Below are positions 1 through 8,408 of a DNA stretch of 64,000 nt, piece by piece. Source of the stretch: Bordetella ansorpii (GTDB taxonomy: Bacteria > Pseudomonadota > Gammaproteobacteria > Burkholderiales > Burkholderiaceae_B); the NCBI RefSeq assembly GCF_900078705.1, contig NZ_FKIF01000009.1, positions 1 to 64,000 of the forward strand, given 5' to 3'. The notes under the pieces are model-generated. The model was not told the DNA's origin and ran no database searches. It saw nothing but the letters and a program-made list of their open reading frames with translations. A program made the translations under genes and the position numbers. Each line of letters begins with the position of its first letter. Positions within the stretch are counted from its first letter, which is position 1.

Positions 1-1
1 C

Positions 2-1297
2 AACCTGGCCAAGAGCTGGACCCAGGTCGATGACAAGACCATCGACTTCGAACTGCGCCAGGGCGTGAAATTCCACAACGGCGAGGAATTCGACGCCGAC
101 TCCGTGGTGTACACGCTGAACTTCGTGGCCGACCCGAAGAACAAGGCCGTCACGCAGCAGAACGTCAACTGGATCGACAAGGTCGAGAAGCTGGACAAGT
201 ACAAGGTGCGGCTGACCACCAAGGAGCCCTTTCCCGGCGCCAAGGAATACCTGTCCACCACCGTGGCCATCCATCCGGCCAAGTATTACCAGGAAGTCGG
301 TCCGCAGGGCATGAATGCCAAGCCCGTCGGATCGGGTCCGTACAAGGTGACCGACTACCAGCCCGGCAAGTCGATCACCCTGCAGCGCAACACCGACTAT
401 TTCAAGGACTCGCCCAAGGGCCAGCCCACCATCGGCAAGATCGTCATCCGCTTCATTCCGGACCGGCAGACGCAGATGGCGGAAGTGCTGTCGGGCGGCC
501 AGGATTTCATCATGAGCGTGCCGCAGGACCAGGCCGAGCAGATGAAGGCCGTGCCGACGCTTCAGGTCGTCAGCGGCAAGACCATGCGCATCGTCTTCAT
601 GCAGATGAACATCCGCGAAGGCACGCCGGCGCCGCAACTGAAGGACATCCGGGTGCGCCAGGCCATCCTGCACGCCATCGACCGCCAGGCCATCGTCAAG
701 AACATCGTGGGCGAAGGCGGCGAACTGCTCAACACCCTGTGCACGCCCTCGCAGGTCGGCTGCACGCAGGAAGGCGCCACGATGTACCCGTACGACCCGG
801 CGCTGTCCAGGAAGCTGCTGGCCGAGGCGGGCTATCCCGATGGCTTCGACATCGACATCGCCGCCTACCGCGAGCGCAACCAGACCGAGGCCATCATCAA
901 CTACCTGCGCGCGGTGGGCATCCGCGCCAAGCTGAATTTCCTGCAGTACGCCGCGATGCGCGACATGTCCCGCTCGAACAAGACCGCGCTGACGCACCAG
1001 ACCTGGGGCTCGAACCTGGTCAACGACGTCTCGGCATCGACGCCGGTGTACTTCGGCGGCGGCAGCGACGACGTCACGCGCGATCCCGAGGTCATCGCGC
1101 TGCTGAAGGAAGGCGACCACACCATCGACCCCGCCGCGCGCAAGGCCGCCTACCAGAAGGCACTGGCGCGCCTGTCCGCGCAGGCCTACGGCGCGCCGCT
1201 GTGGCTGCTGCCCGCGTACTACGTCGCCACCAAGGACCTGGACTTCAAGGCCTATCCGGACGAACTGGTGCGCTTCTGGGACATGCGCTGGAAGTAA
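2..1297 (+). CDS. ABC transporter substrate-binding protein, family 5 (5' end outside window)
   Basis: Periplasmic binding component of a peptide/nickel-type (SBP_bac_5) ABC importer. The open frame runs in from the left edge, so signal peptide and first lobe are missing. What remains starts inside the conserved stretch around FELRQGVKFHNGEEFDADSV that is typical of DppA/OppA proteins and continues for about 430 residues to TAA at 1295. A GTG at 65 is not the real start because the same frame is open and family-like upstream of it. Two permease and two ATPase genes follow at once, so this is the ligand receptor of that importer. The ligand cannot be read from sequence; a peptide or related compound is likely given the M20 peptidase at the operon end. 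Confidence 0.93.
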   Translation, partial: NLAKSWTQVDDKTIDFELRQGVKFHNGEEFDADSVVYTLNFVADPKNKAVTQQNVNWIDKVEKLDKYKVRLTTKEPFPGAKEYLSTTVAIHPAKYYQEVGPQGMNAKPVGSGPYKVTDYQPGKSITLQRNTDYFKDSPKGQPTIGKIVIRFIPDRQTQMAEVLSGGQDFIMSVPQDQAEQMKAVPTLQVVSGKTMRIVFMQMNIREGTPAPQLKDIRVRQAILHAIDRQAIVKNIVGEGGELLNTLCTPSQVGCTQEGATMYPYDPALSRKLLAEAGYPDGFDIDIAAYRERNQTEAIINYLRAVGIRAKLNFLQYAAMRDMSRSNKTALTHQTWGSNLVNDVSASTPVYFGGGSDDVTRDPEVIALLKEGDHTIDPAARKAAYQKALARLSAQAYGAPLWLLPAYYVATKDLDFKAYPDELVRFWDMRWK

Positions 1298-1314
1298 GGC
1301 GCGGAGAACCTGCC

Positions 1315-2232
1315 ATGCTTGCATACACGATCAAGCGCCTGGGACTGGCGGTACTGGTCGCGCTGACCGTCTCGGTCCTGGCGTTCCTGCTGCTGCACCT
1401 GTCGGGCGACCCCGCGGTGGCGCTGGCCGGCGAAGGCGCGCGCCAGGCCGATATCGACATGATCCGCAAGGCCTACGGCCTGGATCGTCCGATCGCCGTG
1501 CAGTACGCCGACTGGCTGTGGCACATCGTGCGCGGCGACTTCGGCACCTCGGTCTACTTCAAGACGGCGGCCGGGCCGCTGATCCTGTCCAAGCTGCAGA
1601 CCACGCTGCTGCTGGGCCTGGCCTCGCTGGGCGTGGCGCTGCTGATCTCGGTGCCGCTGGGCGTGCTGGCGGCGCTGTACAAGGGCAGCCTGGCCGACCG
1701 GGCCTGCCTGGCCGTGGCGGTGCTGGGCCAGGCGCTGCCCAACTTCTTCTTCGCGCTGCTGCTGATCATGCTGTTCTCGATCACGCTGCGCGTGCTGCCG
1801 GTCTCGGGCAGCGGCACCTGGCAGCATTTCGTGATGCCGGCCATCGCGCTGGGCTATTACGTGGCGCCGGCCTTCATGCGCCTGATCCGCGCCGGCATGA
1901 TCGAGGTGCTGGGCGCGGACTACATCCGCACCGCGCGCGCCAAGGGATTGCCGGCCGGCACGGTGGTGTTCAAGCACGCGCTGCGCAACGCCATCGTGCC
2001 GGTGGTGGCGCTGGCGGCCGTGCAGCTGGGCTACCTGCTGGGCGGCTCGGTGGTGGTCGAGACCATCTTCGCGCTCGACGGCCTGGGCTACCTGGCCTAT
2101 CAAAGCATCACGTTCAAGGATTACCCCGTCATGCAGCTCATCGTGCTGCTGCTGTCGGTGATCTACGTCCTGCTGACGCTGGCCTCCGACGTGGCCAACG
2201 CCTGGCTCGACCCACGCATCCGGGTGTCCTGA
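1315..2232 (+). CDS. ABC transporter permease, DppB/OppB type
   Basis: Inner-membrane permease, 305 residues, the usual size for DppB-type subunits. It begins MLAYTIKRLGLAVLVAL, the first transmembrane helix typical of the family, and carries the EAA-type cytoplasmic loop near ADYIRTARAKGLPAG that docks the ATPase. About six hydrophobic segments are visible. It sits 17 bases after the binding-protein gene and 2 bases before the second permease gene, so it is co-transcribed. It pairs with the next gene product to form the channel. Confidence 0.95.
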   Translation: MLAYTIKRLGLAVLVALTVSVLAFLLLHLSGDPAVALAGEGARQADIDMIRKAYGLDRPIAVQYADWLWHIVRGDFGTSVYFKTAAGPLILSKLQTTLLLGLASLGVALLISVPLGVLAALYKGSLADRACLAVAVLGQALPNFFFALLLIMLFSITLRVLPVSGSGTWQHFVMPAIALGYYVAPAFMRLIRAGMIEVLGADYIRTARAKGLPAGTVVFKHALRNAIVPVVALAAVQLGYLLGGSVVVETIFALDGLGYLAYQSITFKDYPVMQLIVLLLSVIYVLLTLASDVANAWLDPRIRVS

Positions 2233-2234
2233 TC

Positions 2235-3146
2235 ATGGCCGGTCCCCTGCTTTCCACGCTCGCGCAGGCGCCCGCCGCGGCGCCCGCGCCCTCCTCCCGC
2301 CACAGCCTGTGGCGCCGCGCCCGGCGCGACAAGGCCCTGCTGGTGGGCGGCGGCCTGCTGCTGCTGATCGCCGCGGCCGCGCTGTTCGCGCCCTGGCTGG
2401 CGCCGCACGATCCGTATTTCCAGGACCTGGCCCACCGCACCACGCCGCCCGTCTGGTATGCAAAAGGCACCTGGCTGCATCCGCTGGGCACCGACCAGTT
2501 GGGCCGCGACTACCTGTCGCGCCTGATCCACGGCGCGCGCATCTCGCTGCTGATCGGCCTCAGCGTGGCGCTGATCTCGGGCGTGATCGGCACCGTCCTG
2601 GGCATGTCCGCCGGCTACTTCGGCGGGAAGATCGACATGGCGGTGTCCTTCCTGATCACCACCCGGCTGTCCATGCCGGTGATCCTGGTGGCGCTGGCCA
2701 CCGTGGCCATCGTCGGCGGCTCGCTGTGGGTGGTCATCCTGGTGCTGGGCCTGCTCAAGTGGGACCGCTACGCGGTGGTCATGCGCAGCGCCACGCAGCA
2801 GGTGCGGTCGCTGGAGTACGTGGCGGCCGCGCAGGCGGCGGGCGCCTCGACGTGGCGCATCGTCCGCGGCGAAGTGCTGCCCAACGTGCTGCCGCACCTG
2901 ATCGTGATCGCCACGCTGGAGGCCGCCAGCGCCATCCTGCTGGAGGCCGCGCTGTCGTTCCTGGGCCTGGGCGTGCAGCCGCCGCTGCCGTCGTGGGGCC
3001 TGATGATCTCCGAAGCCAAGGCCTACATGTTCTTCTCGTTCTGGCTGATCGCCATACCCGGCAGCGCGCTGGCGCTGCTGATCTTCGCCATCAATCTGGC
3101 GGGCGACGGCCTGCACCAGTTGCTGGCCCCCGAGGAAAGGGGCTGA
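2235..3146 (+). CDS. ABC transporter permease, DppC/OppC type
   Basis: Second membrane subunit of the importer, 303 residues. The N-terminus is an Ala/Pro-rich cytoplasmic tail followed by a helix at about residues 33-53, as in DppC-type proteins. The motifs HPLGTDQLGRDYLSRLIHG (near residue 80) and the EAA loop around YVAAAQAAGAS are diagnostic for this subfamily. The ATG lies 2 bases after the stop of the first permease gene and the ATPase gene starts 2 bases after its own stop, so translation is probably coupled. Confidence 0.95.
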   Translation: MAGPLLSTLAQAPAAAPAPSSRHSLWRRARRDKALLVGGGLLLLIAAAALFAPWLAPHDPYFQDLAHRTTPPVWYAKGTWLHPLGTDQLGRDYLSRLIHGARISLLIGLSVALISGVIGTVLGMSAGYFGGKIDMAVSFLITTRLSMPVILVALATVAIVGGSLWVVILVLGLLKWDRYAVVMRSATQQVRSLEYVAAAQAAGASTWRIVRGEVLPNVLPHLIVIATLEAASAILLEAALSFLGLGVQPPLPSWGLMISEAKAYMFFSFWLIAIPGSALALLIFAINLAGDGLHQLLAPEERG

Positions 3147-3148
3147 CC

Positions 3149-4144
3149 ATGGACACCACGACCTCCGACATCGCCCTGGACGTACAGGGCCTGCACGTGG
3201 ATATCGATACGCCTCGCGGCCCGCTGCACGCGGTGCGCGACGTGTCGTTCCAGGTCCGGCGCGGCGAGACCCTGTGCCTGGTCGGCGAGTCCGGCTGCGG
3301 CAAGTCGATGACCTCGCTGGCGGTGATGGGCCTGCTGCCCAAGGCCGCGCGCCGCAGCACGCGGCGCCTGGCGGTGCTGGGCGAAGACCTGTCGCGCGCG
3401 GGACGGCGCCGTGTCAACGCGCTGCGCGGCAGCCGCATGGCCATGATCTTCCAGGAGCCCATGACCGCGCTGAACCCGGCCTACACCATCGGCACCCAGT
3501 TGACCGAACACTACCGGCACCACGGCGGCGCCAGCCAGCGCCAGGCGACCGACCGCGCGGTCGAGTTGCTGGAGAAGGTCGGCATCGCCTCGGCCGCGCA
3601 GCGCCTGGGGCAGTATCCGCACCAGTTGTCCGGCGGACTGCGGCAGCGCGTGATGATCGCGATGGCGCTGATGTGCGGCCCCGAACTGCTGATCGCCGAC
3701 GAGCCCAGCACGGCGCTGGACGTCACCATCCAGGCGCAGATCCTGCGCCTGCTGGCCGACCTGCAGGCCGAACTGGGCATCGCCATGGTCCTGATCACCC
3801 ACGACCTGGGCGTGGTGGCGCGCATCGCGCACCGGGTGGCGGTGATGTATGCCGGCCAGGTGGTGGAGGAAGGGCCGGTGCGCCAGTTGTACGCCCATCC
3901 GCGCCATCCCTATACTCAGGGCCTGCTGGACTGTATCCCCATTCCGGGCCGCACGCCGCCGGGCTCCCGGCTCGGCACGATTCCCGGCGTGGTGCCCTCG
4001 CTGATCGGCGCACCGCCGGGCTGCGCCTTCGCCGACCGCTGCGCGCATGTCCGGCCCGAGTGCCATGCCCCGGTGCCGCTGCGCGGCTCGGAGGACGGAC
4101 GGCAGTGGCGCTGCGTGCTAGACCCACTGGAGACCAGGCCATGA
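3149..4144 (+). CDS. ABC transporter ATP-binding protein, DppD/OppD type
   Basis: First nucleotide-binding subunit, 331 residues. Walker A GESGCGKS is at about residues 46-53, the signature is LSGGLRQR and Walker B/D-loop is [12 protein letters not shown]. The C-terminal extension has the oligopeptide-type region with paired cysteines ([13 protein letters not shown]), which in this family often bind an iron-sulfur cluster. The stop overlaps the start of the next ATPase gene (ATGA at 4141-4144). It energises import through the two permeases. Confidence 0.95.
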   Translation: MDTTTSDIALDVQGLHVDIDTPRGPLHAVRDVSFQVRRGETLCLVGESGCGKSMTSLAVMGLLPKAARRSTRRLAVLGEDLSRAGRRRVNALRGSRMAMIFQEPMTALNPAYTIGTQLTEHYRHHGGASQRQATDRAVELLEKVGIASAAQRLGQYPHQLSGGLRQRVMIAMALMCGPELLIADEPSTALDVTIQAQILRLLADLQAELGIAMVLITHDLGVVARIAHRVAVMYAGQVVEEGPVRQLYAHPRHPYTQGLLDCIPIPGRTPPGSRLGTIPGVVPSLIGAPPGCAFADRCAHVRPECHAPVPLRGSEDGRQWRCVLDPLETRP

Positions 4145-5223
4145 GCCCCTTGAACCATTCCAAGGACGAGCTCCACAGTGCGCGGCATGAACGCCCTTCC
4201 GTGGATACGCTTGACGCGCCGCCGTCCCGGCGCGAAGCGGCATACGCCGACGCCGGGCTGGCGCCGTTGTTGCAGGCCGAGGCCGTCAGCCGCCGCTTCT
4301 CGGTCAAGACCGGCCTGTTCGGCCCGAGCCGCGAACTGCACGCCGTCAATGGCGTCGACCTGGCATTGCCCCGCGGCGGCGTGCTGGGCATCGTCGGCGA
4401 ATCCGGCTGCGGCAAATCCACCCTGGCGCGCATGCTGCTCGGACTGCTGCGGCCCAGCAGCGGCGCCATCCGGCTGGGCGGCCAGGACATCGCCACCCTG
4501 TCGCGCCGCGACATCGCCCGGCAGGTGCAGCCGGTCTTCCAGGACCCGTACTCGTCGCTCAATCCACGCCGCACCATCGCCTCGATCGTATCGCTGCCGC
4601 TCGAAGTGCATGGCATCGCCAATCCTCGCCAGCACAAGGCCATCGAAATGCTCGAGCGCGTCGGCCTGCCCGCGCGGCTGGCCGGCAACACGCCGGGCCA
4701 GTTGTCCGGCGGCCAGCGCCAGCGCGTGGCCATCGCCCGTGCGCTGGTGATGCAGCCGGGCCTGGTGATCTGCGACGAACCCACGTCGGCGCTGGACGTT
4801 TCCGTGCAGGCGCAGATCATGAACCTGCTGATGGACCTGCGGCGCGAATTCAACCTGACCTATGTCTTCATCAGCCACAACCTGGCGGTGGTGGAGCACA
4901 TCGCCACGCACGTCGCGGTGATGTACCTGGGCCGCGTGGTCGAGTCGGCGCCCACCGCGGAGCTGTTCGCGCGGCCCCGCCATCCCTACACCCAGGCCCT
5001 GCTGGCCTCGGTGCTGACGCCCGAGCCCGGCCTGGGGCTGCCCGATACCGGCCTGGGCGTGTCGTTTCCCGATCCGCTGCATCCGCCGTCCGGCTGCCCG
5101 TTCCATCCACGCTGCCGCCATGCCCTGGCCTCATGCAAGGACACCCGGCCCGCGTTGCGCGCCGATGCGCGCGGCTCGGTCGCCTGCCATCTCGTCTTCC
5201 CGACCTCACAGGATTCCGCATGA
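4141..5223 (+). CDS. ABC transporter ATP-binding protein, DppF/OppF type
   Basis: Second nucleotide-binding subunit, 360 residues, with a longer N-terminal leader than most DppF proteins (family homology starts near residue 44). Walker A GESGCGKS is at about 86-93, followed by signature LSGGQRQR and Walker B VICDEPTSALDVSVQAQ. The C-terminal peptide-transporter extension with CPFHPRC is present. The start overlaps the previous gene by 4 bases and the stop overlaps the M20 peptidase start (ATGA at 5220-5223). The first 43 residues are not family-conserved, so an internal start is possible. Confidence 0.93.
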   Translation: MSPLNHSKDELHSARHERPSVDTLDAPPSRREAAYADAGLAPLLQAEAVSRRFSVKTGLFGPSRELHAVNGVDLALPRGGVLGIVGESGCGKSTLARMLLGLLRPSSGAIRLGGQDIATLSRRDIARQVQPVFQDPYSSLNPRRTIASIVSLPLEVHGIANPRQHKAIEMLERVGLPARLAGNTPGQLSGGQRQRVAIARALVMQPGLVICDEPTSALDVSVQAQIMNLLMDLRREFNLTYVFISHNLAVVEHIATHVAVMYLGRVVESAPTAELFARPRHPYTQALLASVLTPEPGLGLPDTGLGVSFPDPLHPPSGCPFHPRCRHALASCKDTRPALRADARGSVACHLVFPTSQDSA

Positions 5224-6608
5224 ACCGCACCCAAGCCGTCGAACAGGCCGAGCAATGCTTCGATTCGGGCGCATTCCGCCAAGTGCTGGCGCGCCGGATC
5301 GCGATTCCCACCGAAAGCCAGAATCCGGACCGCGCCGAGGTCCTGCCGCAGTACCTGGAGGCCGAGATGCGGCCCGCCTTCGAGGCCATGGGATTCACCT
5401 GCCGCATCCTGACCCATCCCAAGGCGCGGGCGCCCTTTCTCTACGCCGAGCGCATCGAGGACGCCGCGCTGCCCACCGTGCTGGGCTACGGCCACGGCGA
5501 CGTGATCCGCGGCCTGGAGCCCGAGTGGCTGCCCGGCCTGTCGCCCTGGACGCTGACCGAGTCGCAAGGCCGCTGGTACGGCCGCGGCATCGCCGACAAC
5601 AAAGGCCAGCACGCCGTCAACCTGGAGGCCCTGCGCATCGTGCTGCAGACGCGCGGCCGGTTGGGCTTCAACGCCAAGTACCTGATCGAGATGGGAGAAG
5701 AGACCGGTTCGCCCGGGCTGCGCGAACTGTGCGAGGCCAACCGAGACCTGTTCAAGGCCGACGTGCTGATTGCCTCGGATGGACCGCGACTGAGCGCGCA
5801 ACGCCCCACGGTGTTCCTGGGCGCGCGCGGCAGCCTGAACGTCGACCTGAGCATCGAGGCGCGCGCCGGCGGCCATCATTCGGGCAACTGGGGCGGATTG
5901 ATCTCCAATCCCGGCATCCAGCTGGCGCATGCGATCTCCACGCTGGTGTCGCCCACCGGCCAGATCCGGGTGCCGGAATGGCGGCCCAAGGCTCTGCCGG
6001 CCTCGGTGCGCCGCGTGCTGGCGGATTGCGAGGTCGATGGCGGCGCGGACGGCCCCACCATCGAGCCAGACTGGGGCGAGCCGGGCCTGTCGCCGGCCGA
6101 ACGCGTATTCGGGTGGTGCTCGTTCGAGGTCCTGGCCTACAAGACCGGCAACCCCGAGACCCCCGTGAACGCCATTCCGCCGCGCGCCTGGGCGCGCTGC
6201 CAGTTGCGCTTCGTGGTGGGCGTCGATCCGGACGACCTGCTGCCCGCGCTGCGGCGCCACCTGGACCGGGAAGGCTATCCCATGGTGCAGATCCAGACCA
6301 CGCGCGAGACCATGTTCCGCGCCACCCGGCTCGATCCCGACAACCCGTGGGTGGACTGGACGGTGGCGTCATTGCAGCAGACCTGCGGCAAGAAGATCGC
6401 CATCCTGCCCAACCTGGGCGGCTCGCTGCCCAACGACATCTTCACGGACGTGCTGGGCCTGCCTACCGTGTGGGTGCCGCACTCGTATCCCGGCTGTTCG
6501 CAGCACGCGCCCAACGAGCACCTGCCGCCCGAACTGCTGCGCGAGGCCCTGCGGCTGATGACCGGGCTGTATTGGGACATGGGCGCCGGCGGCGCGCCCA
6601 CCAGGTAG
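5220..6608 (+). CDS. M20 family metallopeptidase
   Basis: Zinc-dependent amidohydrolase/peptidase of 462 residues. Expected metal ligands are visible: the GYGHGDV motif (His92, Asp94), GRGIADNKGQ (Asp126), and the catalytic/ligand pair in EMGEETGSPGL (Glu160, Glu161), with the dimerisation domain after about residue 200. The ATG at 5220 overlaps the upstream ATPase stop, so the enzyme is made together with the importer. The simplest reading is cytoplasmic hydrolysis of the imported peptide or acylated amino acid; the exact substrate is not evident. The gene ends at a hairpin shared with the convergent transporter gene. Confidence 0.93.
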   Translation: MNRTQAVEQAEQCFDSGAFRQVLARRIAIPTESQNPDRAEVLPQYLEAEMRPAFEAMGFTCRILTHPKARAPFLYAERIEDAALPTVLGYGHGDVIRGLEPEWLPGLSPWTLTESQGRWYGRGIADNKGQHAVNLEALRIVLQTRGRLGFNAKYLIEMGEETGSPGLRELCEANRDLFKADVLIASDGPRLSAQRPTVFLGARGSLNVDLSIEARAGGHHSGNWGGLISNPGIQLAHAISTLVSPTGQIRVPEWRPKALPASVRRVLADCEVDGGADGPTIEPDWGEPGLSPAERVFGWCSFEVLAYKTGNPETPVNAIPPRAWARCQLRFVVGVDPDDLLPALRRHLDREGYPMVQIQTTRETMFRATRLDPDNPWVDWTVASLQQTCGKKIAILPNLGGSLPNDIFTDVLGLPTVWVPHSYPGCSQHAPNEHLPPELLREALRLMTGLYWDMGAGGAPTR

Positions 6609-6609
6609 G

Positions 6610-6629
6610 GCCTGTCAGGGTGGACAGGC
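6610..6629. terminator. Bidirectional hairpin between convergent genes
   Basis: A perfect 7-bp inverted repeat (GCCTGTC / GACAGGC, 6-base loop) fills the 22-base gap between the M20 peptidase stop and the stop of the leftward transporter gene. It has no strong T-run; its position between convergent operons suggests termination in both directions. Confidence 0.5.
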
Positions 6630-6630
6630 G

Positions 6631-8004
6631 CTAAGACGGGTCCGCGACCGCGGGCGCGGGAACGGCGGCCGCATTGCGCCGCGCGATGCCGCGCGCCAGG
6701 TCCACGCGCGCCAGCAGCAGCAGGCCGGCCACGAAGAACACCCCGGTGATCAGGATGGCCAGGCGATGGTTGCCCTGCGTCAGCCACGTCACCAGGCCGT
6801 AGGTCAGCGGCCCGATCACGGCCGCAAGCTGGATGGCGAAGGTCCAGAGTCCGAAGAACTCGGCCAGCCGGGACGGCGGCGCCAGCGCGCCAATCATGGC
6901 GCGGCCCGCGCTCTGGCTGGTGCCCATGCACAGGCCGGCCAGCATCGCCGAGGCCCAGAAAACGGGCGCGGTGACGGCGGCATAGGCCGTCAGCACCATC
7001 ACGATCCAGCCCGCCAGCGTAATGGCCAGCGCGCGCTTGTGGCCGATGCGGTCCTGCACGTAGCCGAAGCCGAACGCGCCGGCCGCCGCGGCGATGTTGA
7101 CGGTGAACACCAGCATCATGGTCTGCGCCATGCCGAAACCCATGACCTGCTCGGCATACACGGCGGCCAGCGTGACGACCACGGCGATGCCCGCCTGGTA
7201 GCTGGCGCCGCACATCAGCAGCCGGCGGAACTCGGGATAGTGCCGACCGGTGTCACGCCACGCGCGGCCCAGGCGCGCCAGCATGTCCAGCACGCCGGCC
7301 TGCCCCAGCGCGGGCGCATGCGGCCGCGAACGCTCGCGCAGCAGGAAGAACGAGGGCAGCGCCGCCAGGGCGAACATCACGGCCGTGACCACGACCACCC
7401 ACGGCACGAATTGCGCCGCGCCCATGCCTTGCGACTCGCCCCAGGTGACCACGGCCAGCGACAGGCCCAGCGTGAGCATGCCGCCACAATAGCCGAAGCT
7501 CCAGCCCCAGCCGGACACCCGGCCCAGCGCATGCGGGCGCGCCAGTTCCGGCAGGAACGCGGCGATGATGGATTCGCCGATGCAATAGCAGTAATTGGAG
7601 ACCGCGATCGCGGCCAGCGCCAGCCAGACGGCGCCGGGGCCAGCCTGTGTCAGCACCAGCGTGGCCGCCACGCAGCCCACGGTGCTGGTATGGAGCAGCC
7701 GGCGCTTGCTGGCGCGCGCATCCGCGCGCGCGCCCAGCGTCGGCATGGTCAGCATGATGGCCAGGTAGGACAGCGACAGGGCCGCCGTCCAGGCCAGGGT
7801 GGCCCAGTGCGCCCGGCCAGCCACCACGCTGACGAAATACGTGCTGAACACCGTCGTGAGAATGACGGTGGTGTACCCGGAATTGGCGAAGTCGTACATC
7901 GCCCAGGCCCAGAGTTCCCGGCGCGTGACGCCGGGATTCAGGGCCCCCTGGCCCGGCGCCCCGGAGGCGCCGGCCGAGGCTTCCGGGGGCTGGCCCTGTG
8001 TCAC
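6631..8004 (-). CDS. MFS transporter, UMF1 (Atg22-like) family
   Basis: Inner-membrane transporter of about 457 residues with some twelve hydrophobic segments. The N-terminal signature WAMYDFANSGYTTVILTT is characteristic of the UMF1/Atg22-like branch of the major facilitator superfamily, whose eukaryotic members export amino acids from vacuoles. I place the start at the GTG at 8004 because it overlaps the stop of the upstream HbpS-like gene (GTGA), continuing the overlap pattern of this operon; an internal start nearer the MYDFANSG motif is possible. Last gene of the prpE operon. The substrate is unknown; a short-chain acid or amino acid would fit the context but that is inference. Confidence 0.88.
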   Translation of the reverse strand: MTQGQPPEASAGASGAPGQGALNPGVTRRELWAWAMYDFANSGYTTVILTTVFSTYFVSVVAGRAHWATLAWTAALSLSYLAIMLTMPTLGARADARASKRRLLHTSTVGCVAATLVLTQAGPGAVWLALAAIAVSNYCYCIGESIIAAFLPELARPHALGRVSGWGWSFGYCGGMLTLGLSLAVVTWGESQGMGAAQFVPWVVVVTAVMFALAALPSFFLLRERSRPHAPALGQAGVLDMLARLGRAWRDTGRHYPEFRRLLMCGASYQAGIAVVVTLAAVYAEQVMGFGMAQTMMLVFTVNIAAAAGAFGFGYVQDRIGHKRALAITLAGWIVMVLTAYAAVTAPVFWASAMLAGLCMGTSQSAGRAMIGALAPPSRLAEFFGLWTFAIQLAAVIGPLTYGLVTWLTQGNHRLAILITGVFFVAGLLLLARVDLARGIARRNAAAVPAPAVADPS

Positions 8005-8408
8005 AGGCCCAGTGCCGCGATGCCCGCGCGAGCGATCTCGGCGTCTTCGGTCGATTTCACGCCCGACACGCCCACGGCGCCGATCACCTGGTCTTGCGCC
8101 ACGATGACCACGCCGCCTTCCAGCATGCCTTCGAGCTGCGGCGCGGACAGGAACGCGGTGCGGCCCTTGTTGATGATGTCCTCGTAGCCGGCGGAATCGC
8201 GGCGGCCCAGCGCGGCGGTGCGCGCCTTGGCGGGAGCGATGTACGACGAGACCGGCGCCACGCCGTCCAGGCGCAGCATGCCCAGCTGATGGCCGCCGTC
8301 GTCGGCCACGGCGATGGTCACCGCCCACTTGTTGGCCAACGCATGGGCTTCGGCCGCCGCCAGGATTTTCTTCACGTCTTCCGCGGTCAGCACGGGTTTG
8401 CTCTTCAT
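8001..8408 (-). CDS. HbpS/GlcG-family (DUF336) protein
   Basis: Small soluble protein of 135 residues, the normal full length for the HbpS/GlcG (PF03928) family. Seen: MKSKPVLTAEDVKKILAAAE at the start, the VAVADDGGHQLGMLRLD core and the GAVGVSG-type glycine-rich end. Family members have been linked to haem binding and often sit beside catabolic enzymes, but the biochemical role is unsettled. Both ends overlap neighbours by four bases (ATGA with prpE, GTGA with the UMF1 transporter), so the three are translated together. A distant paralog lies in the phenol cluster at 35,170. Confidence 0.9.
   Translation of the reverse strand: MKSKPVLTAEDVKKILAAAEAHALANKWAVTIAVADDGGHQLGMLRLDGVAPVSSYIAPAKARTAALGRRDSAGYEDIINKGRTAFLSAPQLEGMLEGGVVIVAQDQVIGAVGVSGVKSTEDAEIARAGIAALGL

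Noticed and set aside
1252-2103. Long minus-strand open frame opposite the permease genes
   Set aside because: Gln/Arg/His-rich shadow of the GC-rich permease genes; no family character. Many similar frames occur opposite other genes in the window.
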